The notes below the pieces were generated by a model. It did no database searches, was not told the origin of the DNA, and saw only the letters and a list, made by a program, of their open reading frames with translations. The position numbers and the translations under genes were made by a program. Below, piece after piece: positions 62,070 through 64,000 of a stretch of DNA of 64,000 nt. The DNA is from Galaxea fascicularis (lineage: Eukaryota > Cnidaria > Anthozoa > Scleractinia > Euphylliidae). The stretch is from positions 52,501-116,500 of the forward strand of contig OX419337.1 in the NCBI GenBank assembly GCA_948470475.1, in the 5' to 3' direction. How positions within the stretch are numbered: position 1 is the stretch's first letter; each line of letters opens with the position of its first letter.

Positions 62070-64000
62070 ACTTTCAGTATTTCTTATGCAATTTGATGGA
62101 TGTTAGCCTTATTTTTGGAATTAGATATTGCCTTTCCACTGCTAGCCTCAAACAAGTGAAGAAATGAATATTAAGCTCGTCAGCATTACCTCAAACCTCA
62201 CTCACAATTGACGGGTCCAATCTCCAATTCGCACGGACACCAGCTAGTGAAAACAGTCTGTGAATAATAATTTCGTCCCAAATCTCTCCTTTGTTTTCGA
62301 AGCCTCTTGTTTTCACAAAGGTTTAATTGATCGACATTGTTTGCTGTTGAATCATGGGCAGGACAACCAAGAACCTTCGCGTCCAACCAGCCAATTAGCT
62401 AAAGAACATCAGCAGAATCATCATGTTTATTACACCGGTTTTCTTTTCTTCCCAGTCAGGTGCAATGAAACCGCTACAGACACAAATTTGCATATTGTAC
62501 TTAAAACCAGTTAGTAAAGCATTAATTTGAAAAAATAAAACTCGGATTTTTTTTTTTTTTTCATTTCAGTTTGCATATTGATCGCATTCAGCAGTGAATT
62601 CAACCATTTGCATAATTTGTTAAAAATGATCTTGGGTCCTACGTCAGTATTGACAAAGCCCTGGCTTTGAAATGAGTTATTTGGCATTTTTGTCATTCCA
62701 AATAAAATTCAATTTAATAATGGTTGAAAATATTCCCACCAGCATCAACGCAAAAGGAAACTTTAAATGACCCAAACACTTTTCAAAAAAGGACCGAAAA
62801 GAGAAGTGATCAGAGCTCTTCATACAATTACAGAATATGCCCTCTGACGCTGTTTATCAAGTCATTGAGTGCTGTTTTGTACGTTTCTTTATTTAACCTT
62901 GCCGAGGTTGGCTTAAGCCATAGAGACAGTCAATTTATATGTCATGTTTACTTTGAGTTTAGCATCAAATAGTTATTTTAGCGCTCGCAAATTAATTGCA
63001 GCACTATCGCATTTTTGGTTCACTGAAAACATTGCAAGATGTTGAACTCTAAATAAAAATTACAAAAAAATGTCTTTCTTCTCAGCCAAGAATCAAGATA
63101 ATAGAATCCTCCGAAGTTACATGACTTAAGCCACTTGAAGCTCATTCGGTGAAAATGAGAAAAGAAAACGAATTATTAAGTGCAAACACAAAGAACGTTT
63201 CTAAACTGACCAGTTTTTGTGAGAAAGTTATTGAGAAAAATAGTCTGAAAGATAAAATTAATGCCGCTTCGCACGTTTTAATAACCGATTCCCCCTGGCC
63301 TTTTAATTCATTCTCAGACGCTTTCAGCGGCCATTAACTAAACTTCAATTACTGATCTGCCGCTAGACGAGGATACGTGACAGTTAAGTATGCCGATAAT
63401 TGATTCCTTTTAACCCCAACGATTTGTTTAAAAATACACCGTGTGTACACGATGAAAATAGTAACATAAAAACCGGCCTTATTTGCTGTCTTATATTTTA
63501 AGCGAACGTTGAGATCACTCATCTGGTCAGAAAGCTGTCATGCAGGCGAGGTGATTTAAGGCTATTAAAGTGTGAGCCGAAAGGATTTCGCTCTGACTTA
63601 CAAGCTTGTCCTCGTTGGTAACTAAGCGGCAGATATGTTGTGATTGTTAGGTCAGTTCTGATCATTTCTGGGTCATTTACTCGCGTCAACTGACACCTGA
63701 TAGGTACACAAATTTCACAACATCATCAAAGCAGCGATAACTTCCTTAACTGGAGGAATATAACCCAACTGCAACAAACTTGAAATGGGCGACAAAGCCG
63801 AATTACGTGCCACTGGTGTATCCTTTCCTTCAGTTTCTCATTTTCTCTAGTTTTGAAGACAGACACAAGACTTATTACGCGCATGTGTAGAAAAATGAAG
63901 GGCCCTGGTAGATGACTTCGTTCGGATATCAGCCATGCTGATGAGGCCCAACAACTTGAAGGCCTAAACAGCTGATCATGGATGCGCTCTGACGAAGGGA
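62070..64000. other. No supported gene
   Basis: Probable 5' region of the FAM167-like gene (62070 onwards on the minus strand). A poly(T) run lies near 62547. ORFs are short and unrecognised. Confidence 0.4.

Overview
The window is animal nuclear DNA, most probably from an anthozoan cnidarian such as a stony coral. The evidence is indirect: intron-rich genes with canonical splice sites, a complete mitochondrial complex I subunit gene very close to the vertebrate protein, many AT-rich introns, and a dense population of MITEs, tRNA-derived SINEs and several LINE lineages of the kind common in coral genomes. No bacterial, CRISPR or rRNA features were seen.

Four multi-exon or paralogous gene loci can be supported. 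(1) At 1.4-5.1 kb (+) two tandem, diverged ORFs encode a four-helix membrane protein resembling a voltage-sensor-type S1-S4 region; an unrelated terminal-exon-like ORF precedes them. (2) At 5.65-17.96 kb (-) lies a complete NDUFV1 gene (complex I 51 kDa subunit); 19 coding exons join in phase to 478 codons, with all FeS ligands present. (3) At 21.38-22.38 kb (-) a three-exon gene encodes a 158-residue chromodomain protein with an intact aromatic cage. (4) At 55.47-62.04 kb (-) a two-exon gene encodes a FAM167-like protein with the conserved helical motif split between the exons.

The rest is mobile and repetitive DNA. At 18.1-21.1 kb (+) is a frameshifted transposase-like relic just upstream of NDUFV1. 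An L1-type LINE (31.8-36.1 kb, -) is interrupted within its ORF2 by a broken PIF/Harbinger transposon. A CR1/L2-type LINE (57.9-59.5 kb, -) is interrupted by a SINE inside the FAM167-like intron. Other LINE scraps lie at 2.9-3.7 kb and 30.8 kb. There are at least three SINE families and roughly a dozen MITE or fold-back elements, several with clear TSDs (TA, TTAA, 8 bp).

The most striking structure is a 2.57-kb minisatellite (37.92-40.49 kb): 46 near-identical 55-bp units, stop-free on both strands in all frames, each with a canonical G-quadruplex motif on the minus strand. It produces six spurious ORFs of 840-905 codons. The stretches 23.1-25.9, 36.1-37.9, 40.8-45.5, 45.9-50.7 and 62.1-64.0 kb show no gene I can support.
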